A stretch of DNA of 59,731 nucleotides from Paenibacillus sp. Root52 (GCF_001426865.1 NZ_LMFO01000023.1:589184-648914), one strand, 5' to 3'. Positions 36,879 to 46,127 are shown, numbered from the stretch's first letter. Notes: generated from the letters alone by a model not told the origin. Program-made: numbers and translations.

Positions 36879-36908
36879 TAGTATGACCTGGATGAATACA
36901 GATTATGA
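36879..36908 (-). promoter_or_regulatory. Sigma-G-type promoter of the second ger operon
   Basis: On the minus strand TCATA (36908-36904) is followed after 18 bases by CATACTA (36885-36879), matching the forespore sigma-G pattern (gHATR-N18-CATnHTA) except for the first -35 base. It lies 37 bases from the gerA start. Ger operons are known sigma-G targets. Confidence 0.7.
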
Positions 36909-37060
36909 CAACAAAGTGAGGGAAATTAGCCTGCGTTCTTACGCTGGTTCTGTAATGGACATGTAAAGATAAAGAATCACTAGAAAAATGCAAGCTTATA
37001 GCTCAAATGAGGTGATATTCTATAAATTACCAAGTGGCATGAAGGGAGCTGAATTTTTTA

Positions 37061-37993
37061 ATGGATCATACAGCAATTCGAATTACAAATTTAACGAAGA
37101 AATACAATGAACAGACCGCAGTAAATCAGGTGAAAATTGAAGTGAAACAAGGGCGTATATATGGTTTACTTGGCAGAAATGGCGCTGGTAAGACGACGAT
37201 TATGAAAATGATGATGGGACTTGTTAAGCCCGATTCAGGAGATATCGAAATTTTAGGAGAAAGGATAGGAGGATCTTCTAAAGAGCGTAAGCGGCTATAT
37301 TCACGAATTGGAGCGATTATTGAAACGCCAGGTTTCTATCCGAACTTAACAGGAACAGAGAATATGGAGATTTTCGCCAAGTTACGTGGCACTGTGAGTA
37401 GAAATGCTGTCAAAGAAGCACTTGATATTGTGGGACTTCCTTATAAGGACAAAAAATTATTTGCGAATTATTCATTAGGGATGAAGCAGAGATTAGGAAT
37501 AGCTAATGCGATAATGCACGATCCTGAATTACTGATATTGGATGAGCCTACGAATGGTCTTGATCCGATCGGTATTGCCGAAATGAGGGATCTAATAAAA
37601 GAGATGAGTAGTATAACAGGAAAAACGATATTTATATCAAGTCATATTTTATCCGAAATTTCGTTATTAGCAGATGATATCGGGATTATCCATAACGGCA
37701 TTCTTTTAACCGAAAGTAGCTATGCAGAACTGGAGAAGAACAATACTAAATATTTCTTGCTCAAGGTATCCTCTTCTGCTCAAGCAGCTAGAGTATTAGA
37801 GCAAAAACTAGGTCAACTTCATTATAGTGTGGATGATGATCATACAATTCGATTATTCGACACACAGACCGATATTGCTCAAGTGAATAAAGCTTTGATG
37901 CTCAGTGATATAGATGTGAGTGCCTCCCAGCTGTGTAATGATACGCTGGAGGATTACTTCAGAAAAATCACTGGAGGTGAGGGGATTGCATAA
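37061..37993 (+). CDS. lanF: Lantibiotic self-protection ABC transporter ATPase (LanF)
   Basis: A 310-residue ATPase. Walker A is GRNGAGKTT near residue 38, signature YSLGMKQRLGIANA, Walker B LLILDEPTNGLD. At the Q-loop position the sequence is GAIIETPGFYPN, with Glu replacing Gln. This E-loop is a known mark of LanF immunity ATPases. With the two permeases downstream it would expel the mature peptide from the membrane of the producer. It opens the AT-rich lanthipeptide island, and the next gene begins inside its end. Confidence 0.9.
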   Translation: MDHTAIRITNLTKKYNEQTAVNQVKIEVKQGRIYGLLGRNGAGKTTIMKMMMGLVKPDSGDIEILGERIGGSSKERKRLYSRIGAIIETPGFYPNLTGTENMEIFAKLRGTVSRNAVKEALDIVGLPYKDKKLFANYSLGMKQRLGIANAIMHDPELLILDEPTNGLDPIGIAEMRDLIKEMSSITGKTIFISSHILSEISLLADDIGIIHNGILLTESSYAELEKNNTKYFLLKVSSSAQAARVLEQKLGQLHYSVDDDHTIRLFDTQTDIAQVNKALMLSDIDVSASQLCNDTLEDYFRKITGGEGIA

Positions 37994-38729
37994 CATTGTT
38001 CAAGCTGAATTCATGAAGTTGCGGCGTAAAAAGCTGCTGTTGGCGGAAATTTTGATTGCTTGTGTAATGCCTGCCATTGTGACTTATTATGCTGCTAATA
38101 TTTCTAGAAATGCCTCATTTATGAACAGCTTTACTGATTTTTATAAATTAAGTCTAGGGTATATGAGTTTATTAATTTTGCCAATCATGCTAGGCATTTT
38201 AGCCACAATGATTTTCTCAGATGAATATAAATATAACACGATGAAGGAACTATCCAGTGTTCCAGTTAGTAAATATGAAATTTTAATCTCGAAGATAATT
38301 ACTTTATTTGGTATTTCGCTTAGCATCATGATGCTGACAGGCGTATTAATCACTATAGGTGCTCTCGTTGCTGGAGGCTTCCCAGATGTCAACTTTACAC
38401 TTATAGTCAGATTGTTTGCATTGTGTCTATATAGTGGATTGCTCACACCACTTGCGATGCTACCCATTGTTCTTATAATTACAATTTCTAAAAAAGGGTT
38501 CGTACTTCCTATTTCTATTAGTGTTGCTTATGTATTTTTTGGATACATTGCGGCCTCATCATTAGTCGGTATTCATCCCGTGTCTAGCGCTATGAATGTA
38601 ATTTGGTATAACAACTTCGAAGGGATTACCATCGAGGGGAGCATCATAGGGTCTTTTCTCAATATTCTCGTAGTATCCTTGCTATGCCTGGTGGGTTCAT
38701 TGATGGTATTAAATAAGCAGGAAGGATAG
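37986..38729 (+). CDS. lanE: Lantibiotic immunity ABC permease (LanE)
   Basis: A 247-residue permease with six predicted helices, beginning LHNIVQAEFMKLRRKKLLLA, the basic amphipathic start of LanE/LanG and BcrB-type proteins. The start is TTG at 37986, set by GGAGGTGA six bases before it; it overlaps the lanF stop by eight bases. The partner of lanF and the permease after it. Confidence 0.85.
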   Translation: MHNIVQAEFMKLRRKKLLLAEILIACVMPAIVTYYAANISRNASFMNSFTDFYKLSLGYMSLLILPIMLGILATMIFSDEYKYNTMKELSSVPVSKYEILISKIITLFGISLSIMMLTGVLITIGALVAGGFPDVNFTLIVRLFALCLYSGLLTPLAMLPIVLIITISKKGFVLPISISVAYVFFGYIAASSLVGIHPVSSAMNVIWYNNFEGITIEGSIIGSFLNILVVSLLCLVGSLMVLNKQEG

Positions 38730-38735
38730 ATATGT

Positions 38736-39461
38736 ATGCTCTTTAGTGTTGAATTTAATAAGTTAAAAAGAACCCGATTGCTTATGATATCAGTCATTAC
38801 CATCGTATTAGTAGCATCAATTATTGTTCTTCAAGGACTAAGATACTTTCAAGGCGAGAGATACATTAATACGTTGGGATGGCTTTCCGAAGGCACATTA
38901 TCCTTATTTACTTATTACATTTTCCCACCGCTATTCTCGTTAATGGGTAGCTTTATCATTTATAGAGAGCTTCAGCATGATACATTAAAAAATCTTCAGA
39001 TGATTCCATTATCAAATACAAGGCTTATGCTGGTAAAAATATTGGTTGCGTTTTGTATTAGTCTATTGATGACAAGTGTGCTATTCCTGTTTGTGATCTG
39101 TGCGGAGTTTATATTTAACCGTGAATTGATGACCATTCCATTTGTCATTACTAATTTAAAGCAATATATACTGCAAGGAATTGGCTGTTTTGTGGCTGTT
39201 ACCCCGATTATAACCATTGTAACAGTGTTAAGCAGGGGATACTGGATATCAGCAGCTATTGCAATGGTATATTCATTCATTGGTGTATTTACTACAAATT
39301 CATCTATTCACAGTATGTATCCCATATCTGCTATTTTTGAGATATCAGGGGCTCGTTCTGTTACACCTAGTGAGTATTTTACGGCATTAAGTAGTCTGGT
39401 TTGCGTATTGTTACTTAGCTTGCTCTTTGTGTGGTTGCCATTAAAAAAAGAGGGTGAATGA
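38736..39461 (+). CDS. lanG: Lantibiotic immunity ABC permease (LanG)
   Basis: A 241-residue permease with six predicted helices, beginning MLFSVEFNKLKRTRLLMISV, paralogous to the LanE-type gene. ATG at 38736 follows AGGAAGGATAG. Completes the LanFEG exporter that protects the producer. Its end overlaps the response regulator gene if that starts at GTG 39454. Confidence 0.85.
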   Translation: MLFSVEFNKLKRTRLLMISVITIVLVASIIVLQGLRYFQGERYINTLGWLSEGTLSLFTYYIFPPLFSLMGSFIIYRELQHDTLKNLQMIPLSNTRLMLVKILVAFCISLLMTSVLFLFVICAEFIFNRELMTIPFVITNLKQYILQGIGCFVAVTPIITIVTVLSRGYWISAAIAMVYSFIGVFTTNSSIHSMYPISAIFEISGARSVTPSEYFTALSSLVCVLLLSLLFVWLPLKKEGE

Positions 39462-39462
39462 A

Positions 39463-40197
39463 TTGTTATCCATAGCAGTTTGTGACGATGACCGGTTAAT
39501 GGGAGCACGTTTAGAACGTATTTTTAACCAAGCTAGTTACGATTTACTTATAGATATCAAAGTAGAAGTATTCCTCTCAGGGATGGATCTTTGCAAGTAT
39601 TTAAGTAGTGGAGAAGAAATAGATTTAATTTTCTTAGATATCGAGATGGAATCAATGAATGGAATAGAGGCGGGAAAAAGAATCCGTGAGCAAATGAATA
39701 ATAATACTGCTCATATCGTTTATATGTCTGAAAAAGAAAGCTACGCTATGCAGTTATTTGCTACCAGACCGTTAAACTTTTTAATTAAACCACTCCAATA
39801 TAGAAGTATTTTAAGTGTACTCAGAACATCTATTTCTCTGTTGAGCTTAGGTGAGGAGTATTTTGAATATAAAATAGCAAGTCATAAGTATAAAGTTTGC
39901 TCTGAGCAAATTATGTATTTTGAAAGCAAAGGAAAGAAAATCAACATTGTCCTAGTTGATGGTGTTCGCAGTTTTTATGGGAAGTTGTCGATAGTTGAAG
40001 AACAATTAAATAATCGGCAATTTATTTCCATTCACAAGTCATACTTGGTCAACCTTAAGTATATTGTGGAGACCCATTACGATTATTTAATGATGGAAAA
40101 TGAAGTCGTCTTGCCAGTCAGTAGAAAAAACAGAAAAACAACTCGTGAAATACTGTTTAAAACGAGCTACGAGTTACATAAACAGAATTCGAAATGA
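39463..40197 (+). CDS. LytTR-family response regulator without adjacent kinase
   Basis: About 244 residues. An N-terminal receiver has SIAVCDDDRLMG, phosphoacceptor Asp in LIFLDIEMESMNG and Lys in FLIKPL. A C-terminal LytTR DNA-binding domain follows (IMYFESKGKKINIVL, FISIHKSYLVNLKYI). This is the AgrA/PlnC type. I prefer TTG 39463 because AGAGGGTGA lies before it; GTG 39454 is an alternative. No HPK10-type kinase lies beside it. It stands immediately before the precursor gene, so control of precursor expression is likely. Confidence 0.88.
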   Translation: MLSIAVCDDDRLMGARLERIFNQASYDLLIDIKVEVFLSGMDLCKYLSSGEEIDLIFLDIEMESMNGIEAGKRIREQMNNNTAHIVYMSEKESYAMQLFATRPLNFLIKPLQYRSILSVLRTSISLLSLGEEYFEYKIASHKYKVCSEQIMYFESKGKKINIVLVDGVRSFYGKLSIVEEQLNNRQFISIHKSYLVNLKYIVETHYDYLMMENEVVLPVSRKNRKTTREILFKTSYELHKQNSK

Positions 40198-40272
40198 TTA
40201 AAATTTAAATAAAGTGACCTATTATTCCTAAAAAAGTGCTTAATTTTCCAAATTAGGGTGTTTGATACATTT

Positions 40273-40305
40273 CGGTTGTACAATGTGAATATCAACCGGT
40301 TTACG
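40273..40305 (+). promoter_or_regulatory. Direct repeats upstream of the precursor gene (possible LytTR site)
   Basis: CGGTTGTAC (40273-40281) and CGGTTTACG (40297-40305) are near-identical direct repeats 24 bases apart. LytTR regulators bind pairs of about 9-bp direct repeats, usually spaced a little closer (21-22). The second copy lies in the left arm of the bracketing inverted repeat. Confidence 0.4.
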
Positions 40306-40326
40306 ATTTGTAACCACCCTAACTAA
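40298..40326 (+). repeat. Left arm of 29-nt inverted repeat bracketing the precursor gene
   Basis: This 29-nt stretch (GGTTTACGATTTGTAACC then CACCCTAACTAA) is the inverse complement of 40619-40647 at 25 of 29 positions. Its first 18 bases are themselves an imperfect dyad (GGTT-T-AC, GTAACC). It lies 31 bases before the precursor start. Confidence 0.8.
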
Positions 40327-40356
40327 TTAATTTCTATTTAAGAGGAGATGTTGAAT

Positions 40357-40575
40357 ATGCACAAAAATATTCTTAGAAATCCATTGAAAAGAAATGCAGA
40401 ATTCGAGAATCCAGCAGGTAATATCATGATCGAACTAAGTGAAGCGGAATTAAATAAAGTACATGGTGCAGCAAACAGCCCAAACACATACAACAGCTGT
40501 TATTCTAAACAAAAATCATGTGGTAATTTCTGTACCTTTACGACAGAGTGTCCTTTCTTAAGCTTCTGCTGCTAG
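40357..40575 (+). CDS. lanA: Class II lanthipeptide precursor, lipid II-binding type
   Basis: A 72-residue precursor. ATG 40357 is chosen because AGAGGAG ends nine bases before it; the ATG at 40348 is too close. The leader (1-38) is acidic near its end, with IELSEAELNKVHGA, a double-glycine-type GA cleavage site. The predicted core of 34 residues runs from ANSPNTYNSCYSK to the C-terminal FCC. It has six Cys and nine Ser/Thr, enough for up to six thioether rings. It contains CTFTTEC, matching the CTxTxEC motif of mersacidin, lacticin 3147 A1 and haloduracin alpha. These bind lipid II and block cell-wall synthesis. No second (beta) precursor is present. Confidence 0.92.
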   Translation: MHKNILRNPLKRNAEFENPAGNIMIELSEAELNKVHGAANSPNTYNSCYSKQKSCGNFCTFTTECPFLSFCC

Positions 40576-40618
40576 TAACAAGGGGATTTAATCAATCTTA
40601 AACATTGATGTACGAATA

Positions 40619-40647
40619 CTAGTTAGGGTGGCTACAAGTTGTAAACC
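40619..40647 (-). repeat. Right arm of 29-nt inverted repeat bracketing the precursor gene
   Basis: The inverse complement of 40298-40326 at 25 of 29 positions. It lies between the precursor and lanM, 73 bases before the lanM start. The 18-bp dyad part reads GGTTTACAACTTGTAGCC on the minus strand. Confidence 0.8.
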
Positions 40648-40720
40648 ATTAGTTAAATATTAATTTATTTTTAATCTTGCATTGGAGATCATTTTTATAG
40701 AACCTTGAAGGAGGTCAGAC

Positions 40721-43700
40721 ATGAATACCATTTTTGAGAATTCAAGCTATATTAGAGAAAGAAAATACAATAAAGTTTCTTTCAAACCAGACCAGCAAGT
40801 TTACGATTATTGGAAGAATATATTAGGAATAGAAATCATCGATTACTTAAAAGATAACGAAAAATTAAATATAGATCTGTTGTATAGCTCGGAGGATTTT
40901 ACTACAGAATTGCCAAATTATTTCGAAGAATTAAACGAGATTCACAATGCTTATTTGATGGGAGAGCATCATGTAGTGCAGCTTCCATCTTCGTTTTTAG
41001 AAAGTGAAGATATCGTATTTAAGCCTTTGTTTGGCGATTTACTAAAGTTAGGGTTGTATTGGTTTGATAAGAAACTTCACTTGTGCGGAAGTACAAAATT
41101 TTCAAACCATGTTGTGAAAGAAAGTTTTCTAGGTACTCTCTTTGCCAAGCTATCTAATATATGTACAAGATCACTTATTTTCGAGATGTATATTAGTAAA
41201 GAAGAGGGGACACTTCAGGGAGAGAGCTCTGGTGAGGAGTATGAGTATTACTTAGAAACATACCTAAACGATAAGGATTACGTGGCTCAATTATTATCCA
41301 TCTATCCTTGTTTGTGCAGGTTGGCACTTGAGAGTATTAACATTGTTATTTTTAATTATGTAACGATCCTAGAACGTTTAGATCAAGATACAGATCTTAT
41401 TATTAATGAAATGTGTGAGGGTAAAAGCTTTAGTGGAATTGATAAAATGAGCTCTAGTTTGTCTGATTCACACAAAGGTGGTAGTGCGGTATACAAAATT
41501 GAATTAGATAACAACATCAAGTTAATTTATAAGCCACGTTCTCTGCAAGCAGAAGAAGCATATCAAATTTTTGTTCATGATATAGCTAAGAACTGTAATA
41601 CGACAATGCTCAATTATAAGATAATTAATAAAGAGCAATATGGCTGGGTAGAGCAAGTGGAATATAGCTCATGTTCCTCTTTAGAAGCTCTAAAGCGTTA
41701 CTACTATCGGTTTGGGATCTCAATTTTTGCAAATTATATTTTGCATACAAGCGATATCCATTTAGAAAATATCATAGCCTCTGGTGAATTCCCTGTTCTT
41801 GTTGACTTGGAAACCATTATGGATAATCGACCAGAAACACTAGATGAAACGGCATTAGATGCTGTGTACTCTCAACTTTCTGATTCGGTACTCCATTCGG
41901 GCATGCTCCCACATCATAGTTGGGGGAAAAATGGAGAGGATGGCATTGATTTAAGTGCAATCAATGGAGTGGAGAATCAAGAGCTGCCTATTAAGGTTCC
42001 ACGACTGGTAGATTTGCAAACTTCAGCCATGCACTATGAGTATGTTAATCCTACAACATCAACTAATAAAAATTTAGCTACGCTTGAAGATGAATTCATT
42101 TCACCTTCTAAGTTTATTGCTGAGATTATTGAAGGATTCAAAGTAGCGTACACATATGCGATGGAGAACAAAGGTAAGATTCTAGAAAAATCAGCTTTAT
42201 TTGAAGAATTAGAGCTGCGACACATTGTTAGGGAGACTCAACACTATGCAATGATGCTTCATGCTTCCTATCATCCTGACTTTTTGCAGAATGGTCATGC
42301 GAGAGAGCTCTTCTTAAAATGTTTGTACAAGTACATTGATATCACTGACCAAAGAATGATTAAAGTTACAAAATATGAGTTACAAGATCTTCTTAAAAAT
42401 GATATTCCTTATTTTTATTATAATTCTTCTCAAAGAACACTTTACAGTTCTACCCATGATGAAATTTTAGATTATTTTGAATTTAGTAGTATGGACAAGC
42501 TACGTTATAAAATTCAGAATTTAAGCGAAGACGACCTGAAGCAACAAACTTTATATATTGTACTTTCTTTATACACTCAAGATAAAACACAAGCTTTAAC
42601 GGAGAACCATCACTACAGTTTATCAAGCTCTGTCCAAGAGCCAGACATGGTTCTTGATCATTCAGTCTACATGGAAGCCGCAAAAACGATTGCAAGAGAT
42701 ATTATGAAGAAGGCGATTTACAACAGGGATATGAATGATGTTAGCTGGATTAATATTTCACTGATGGGCACATCTAACACGATGTGGAATATAGCTCCGA
42801 TGACTTTTTATCTTTATGAAGGAATTGCTGGTATTGCAGTGTTTATGAATGCATTAAAAATGATGACTCACGATGGTGAGTATGATTTAATATGCGAAGC
42901 GCTCGACCAAACTTTATTTAAATATTCTAATACTGTAAAAGAAAATCTAGTTATGTTACCTAGCCAAAGTAATGGTGCATTTTCTGGTGAAGCTTCGTTG
43001 ATGTACACTTTTGAATTGTTGTTTTCTATAACTGGTAATGAGATTTATTTAAATTATGCCAAACAACATTTTAAAATTGTGGACTATTTGATTGAATTTG
43101 ACGAGAGTTATGACTTAATGATGGGTAGCGCAGGAACAATTCAGGTGATCTTAAATCTTTATGAAATAACAAAAGAAAAAAAATACCTTGAGTCCTCAAT
43201 CCGAGCTGGGATGAAGCTACTGAAACATAAAATCCAACTTCCTGAAGGAATAGGTTGGCTCCCATCAGAAGCCAGCAATCCTTTAGCAGGATTTTCACAT
43301 GGTTCTACTGGAATTGCAATGTCCCTACTAAGACTATGGAAATTCACAAATAACGAAGAGTTTCTTCAAGCGGCGGTACATACATTGGATTATGAAGATG
43401 TTTTATTTAATCCAACAGAACAAAATTGGGGAGATAAACGAGTATTTGATGGTCAACCTAATGATGAGCTGGGTATATATCCTGTTGCTTGGTGTCATGG
43501 TGCAAGTGGGATTTTATTAGGGAGAATGCAAATGTTAGAGTGTGTTCCTTCTCATATGAAAGCAAGGATCGAAAAGGATATCTTGATTGCGGCTAACACA
43601 ACAATATCAAAAGGATTTTGTGGCGATCATTCTTTGTGTCATGGAGATTTAGGGAACTTGGAGATTTTACTTCAGTATGCAAGTTATTATAATAAGTCTG

Positions 43701-43888
43701 ATTTATTAGAGTTATGTGGAAGTGTGAGTGGAGAGATTGCAAGCGTGATTAAACAAGGACAGTGGAGATGCGGCTTGCCTGACTCTCATGAGAATGCCAG
43801 TTTTATGGTGGGCACTTCTGGAATAGGTTATTCGTTGTTGAAAATGTATAAGCCATCGTTACCCTCTGTAATTGGAGTCAGAATTTAA
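40721..43888 (+). CDS. lanM: Class II lanthionine synthetase LanM
   Basis: A bifunctional 1055-residue enzyme that dehydrates Ser/Thr of the precursor and then adds Cys to form thioether rings. The N-terminal dehydratase (DUF4135, kinase-like) shows KLIYKPRSLQAEEAY near residue 270, TSDIHLENII near 345 and LVDLETIMDNRPE. The C-terminal cyclase is LanC-like: GIAGIAVFMN, FSHGSTGIAMSLLR, and the zinc ligands Cys925 (AWCHGASG), Cys973 and His974 (LCHGDLGN). Length is normal for LanM. ATG at 40721 follows AAGGAGG. A terminator follows before lanT. Confidence 0.97.
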   Translation: MNTIFENSSYIRERKYNKVSFKPDQQVYDYWKNILGIEIIDYLKDNEKLNIDLLYSSEDFTTELPNYFEELNEIHNAYLMGEHHVVQLPSSFLESEDIVFKPLFGDLLKLGLYWFDKKLHLCGSTKFSNHVVKESFLGTLFAKLSNICTRSLIFEMYISKEEGTLQGESSGEEYEYYLETYLNDKDYVAQLLSIYPCLCRLALESINIVIFNYVTILERLDQDTDLIINEMCEGKSFSGIDKMSSSLSDSHKGGSAVYKIELDNNIKLIYKPRSLQAEEAYQIFVHDIAKNCNTTMLNYKIINKEQYGWVEQVEYSSCSSLEALKRYYYRFGISIFANYILHTSDIHLENIIASGEFPVLVDLETIMDNRPETLDETALDAVYSQLSDSVLHSGMLPHHSWGKNGEDGIDLSAINGVENQELPIKVPRLVDLQTSAMHYEYVNPTTSTNKNLATLEDEFISPSKFIAEIIEGFKVAYTYAMENKGKILEKSALFEELELRHIVRETQHYAMMLHASYHPDFLQNGHARELFLKCLYKYIDITDQRMIKVTKYELQDLLKNDIPYFYYNSSQRTLYSSTHDEILDYFEFSSMDKLRYKIQNLSEDDLKQQTLYIVLSLYTQDKTQALTENHHYSLSSSVQEPDMVLDHSVYMEAAKTIARDIMKKAIYNRDMNDVSWINISLMGTSNTMWNIAPMTFYLYEGIAGIAVFMNALKMMTHDGEYDLICEALDQTLFKYSNTVKENLVMLPSQSNGAFSGEASLMYTFELLFSITGNEIYLNYAKQHFKIVDYLIEFDESYDLMMGSAGTIQVILNLYEITKEKKYLESSIRAGMKLLKHKIQLPEGIGWLPSEASNPLAGFSHGSTGIAMSLLRLWKFTNNEEFLQAAVHTLDYEDVLFNPTEQNWGDKRVFDGQPNDELGIYPVAWCHGASGILLGRMQMLECVPSHMKARIEKDILIAANTTISKGFCGDHSLCHGDLGNLEILLQYASYYNKSDLLELCGSVSGEIASVIKQGQWRCGLPDSHENASFMVGTSGIGYSLLKMYKPSLPSVIGVRI

Positions 43889-43906
43889 GACTAAATATGG
43901 TTATAT

Positions 43907-43952
43907 GGCGACCGCCTCATGAATTTGGATTTCTTGAGTAGGTCGCCTTTTA
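43907..43952 (+). terminator. Terminator between lanM and lanT
   Basis: GGCGACC (43907-43913) pairs with GGTCGCC (43941-43947). Inner CTCATGAA/TTCTTGAG pairs with one mismatch, and TTTT follows. It should reduce read-through into lanT, so lanT and the regulators depend on leaky termination or on a promoter in the short gap. Confidence 0.8.
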
Positions 43953-43973
43953 TCTATACTAAATTAGAGGCGT

Positions 43974-46127
43974 GTGACCTTAATGATGAAAAAAATGAGA
44001 CTGATTCGACAATTAGGTATGACTGATTGTGGTACTGCATGCTTAACGATGTTGTTTAATTACTATCACTATCGTTCAGATATAACAAAAATATCCTTAG
44101 GCGCTAATGTTGGTAGAGATGGGGTTTCCTTGGAGGATATGAAACTCATTTGTGAACAACATTTCTTCAAGTTCAAAGCTTATAATTATGCTAATAATGA
44201 GCAAAATTTAATTCAACATTTGCCGGTTATTATGTGTTCCAAAGAGAACCATTATGTCGTTATAGAGAAGAGAACAAAACACGGTTTTCATGTGTTAGAT
44301 CCTGCAAAGGGAAAAAAAATACGGTCATTTTCAGAAATCGTTAATCATTTTTTAAATATTATTGTAGTAATACGACCAAGTGAAGATAGGAAACAACAGC
44401 CCTTACCGAAATCAACCGAAATGAGATTTAAAATAGATTGGTTTAAGATGGTTGTTAGTATCTTGCTAACCGTTGCTGCACAGTTAATCGTCTTAATTAT
44501 TCCAGGTATTATACAGAAAATAATAGACGTCTTAAGTAAGGACAGCACAGAGCTTAACGTTTACAGCGTCTTAGGTGCGGTTCTATTGATTGCTGTGGCC
44601 TATTTTGGTGTTACTTGGTTACGAAAGCGTTTAATACTTCTGATTCAAAACGTACTGTACAAGGATGTTATTCTCCAAATGTTGAAGAAGGTATTTAAAA
44701 TTGATACTCGTTTTTTTGAAGGTCATACATCTGGAGACATTGTTAATAGATTCAATAATGTCAGTATGATTAATGAGTTTTTGTCTAGTGTGATGGTTAC
44801 CGTTAGTATTGATGTTATAACTGCAATTGTATGTGGAATTGCTATGTTTAAATATTCAATATCGTTATCACTTGTTGTATGCATTGTAACAGTAGCTCAA
44901 CTGTTGATTATTATGCTGCTCAATGGAAGAGTACAAAAGAAAACAAGTGCATACATGGCTAAACAGGGTCTTTTACAAGGTGAATTATTTAACATGGTGA
45001 ACAATATAATCCAAATACGAAACATGGGAATTGAAAAGATTATGTTTGATAACCTCGATCAGGGTTATTCTGAAACAGTATTGCTCCATAAAAAAAGGAC
45101 ACAAACAAGTGATCTTATGGAGTCAGCAATCAGCTCTATAAATATAGTAACTTCGCTGTTGTTGTATGCTGTTGGAGGAGGCTTGGTTGCTTCTGGCGAC
45201 TTATCTCTTGGACAATTAGTAGGATTCATTGCATTGTCTGCTTTTTTCATTAATCCGATTCGTGCATTGTCAACGATGCTACCACAGCTTAGTACACTTA
45301 AAGAGGTATTCATACGTGTCAAAGAATTGCTTAATTACAGTGATATTACACCTTCTGGCACGGTTAAAGTGAATGACTTTGAAGTGATGGAGTTCGCGGA
45401 TGTAAGTTTTAGTTATTCTCCTAGAGATTTATATAATTTGAAAAATATCAATCTAAAAGTAGTATCAGGACAAAAGGTTGCAATTGTTGGTAGTTCAGGC
45501 AGTGGAAAAACAACAATTACGAAGCTGATCATGAATGTTCTACACAAATATGAAGGAATTATATCAATTAATAAGCATAATATTTTGGAAATTGACAAAG
45601 AGCATTTCTATCAAAAAGTTGCCGTAGTGACACAGACCCCCTTAGTAATTAATGGTACAATTAGAAGTAATATAGATTTTGCTGGGAATTTGACCAATGA
45701 GCAGATATATGATGCTTTGAAGAAGGCAGAGATGGAAGACGATGTAAAAGGCTTTCCTCTACAGCTAGAGACAATCATGGGTGAAAATGGGCAGAATCTC
45801 TCTGGCGGACAAAAACAAAGAGTTGCAATTGCAAGAGCACTTGCTTCAAAACCTTCGGTGATTATTTTTGATGAGGCAACAAGTAATTTAGACCCTATTA
45901 CTGAAAGGAAAATATTTGCTAATTTAAATGATGAATCTGTTACTTTGATAATGATTACACATCGACTAAATGTTCTTCAAAAGGTGGATCATATTTACGT
46001 TCTAGATCGTGGAGAAGTTGCGGAGCATGGAACTCATGATGAATTAATGAAGAGAAAGTCGTTCTATTATAAAAGCTTCAATGGAGTTATTAATGACGAA
46101 GTGAATGAAGGTGTGCTTATGAGGTAG
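43974..46127 (+). CDS. lanT: Lanthipeptide peptidase/ABC exporter LanT
   Basis: A 717-residue exporter that cuts the leader after the GA motif and exports the peptide. The N-terminal C39 peptidase has catalytic Cys19 in GMTDCGTACL, His in KENHYVVIEKR and Asp in HVLDPAKGKK. The six-helix membrane domain follows (about 150-430). The ATPase has Walker A GSSGSGKTT near 506, signature LSGGQKQRVAIARAL and Walker B VIIFDEATSNLD. GTG 43974 or ATG 43983 may be the start; AGAGG at 43966 fits neither perfectly. The downstream regulator lies in the same frame after the TAG. Confidence 0.95.
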   Translation: MTLMMKKMRLIRQLGMTDCGTACLTMLFNYYHYRSDITKISLGANVGRDGVSLEDMKLICEQHFFKFKAYNYANNEQNLIQHLPVIMCSKENHYVVIEKRTKHGFHVLDPAKGKKIRSFSEIVNHFLNIIVVIRPSEDRKQQPLPKSTEMRFKIDWFKMVVSILLTVAAQLIVLIIPGIIQKIIDVLSKDSTELNVYSVLGAVLLIAVAYFGVTWLRKRLILLIQNVLYKDVILQMLKKVFKIDTRFFEGHTSGDIVNRFNNVSMINEFLSSVMVTVSIDVITAIVCGIAMFKYSISLSLVVCIVTVAQLLIIMLLNGRVQKKTSAYMAKQGLLQGELFNMVNNIIQIRNMGIEKIMFDNLDQGYSETVLLHKKRTQTSDLMESAISSINIVTSLLLYAVGGGLVASGDLSLGQLVGFIALSAFFINPIRALSTMLPQLSTLKEVFIRVKELLNYSDITPSGTVKVNDFEVMEFADVSFSYSPRDLYNLKNINLKVVSGQKVAIVGSSGSGKTTITKLIMNVLHKYEGIISINKHNILEIDKEHFYQKVAVVTQTPLVINGTIRSNIDFAGNLTNEQIYDALKKAEMEDDVKGFPLQLETIMGENGQNLSGGQKQRVAIARALASKPSVIIFDEATSNLDPITERKIFANLNDESVTLIMITHRLNVLQKVDHIYVLDRGEVAEHGTHDELMKRKSFYYKSFNGVINDEVNEGVLMR

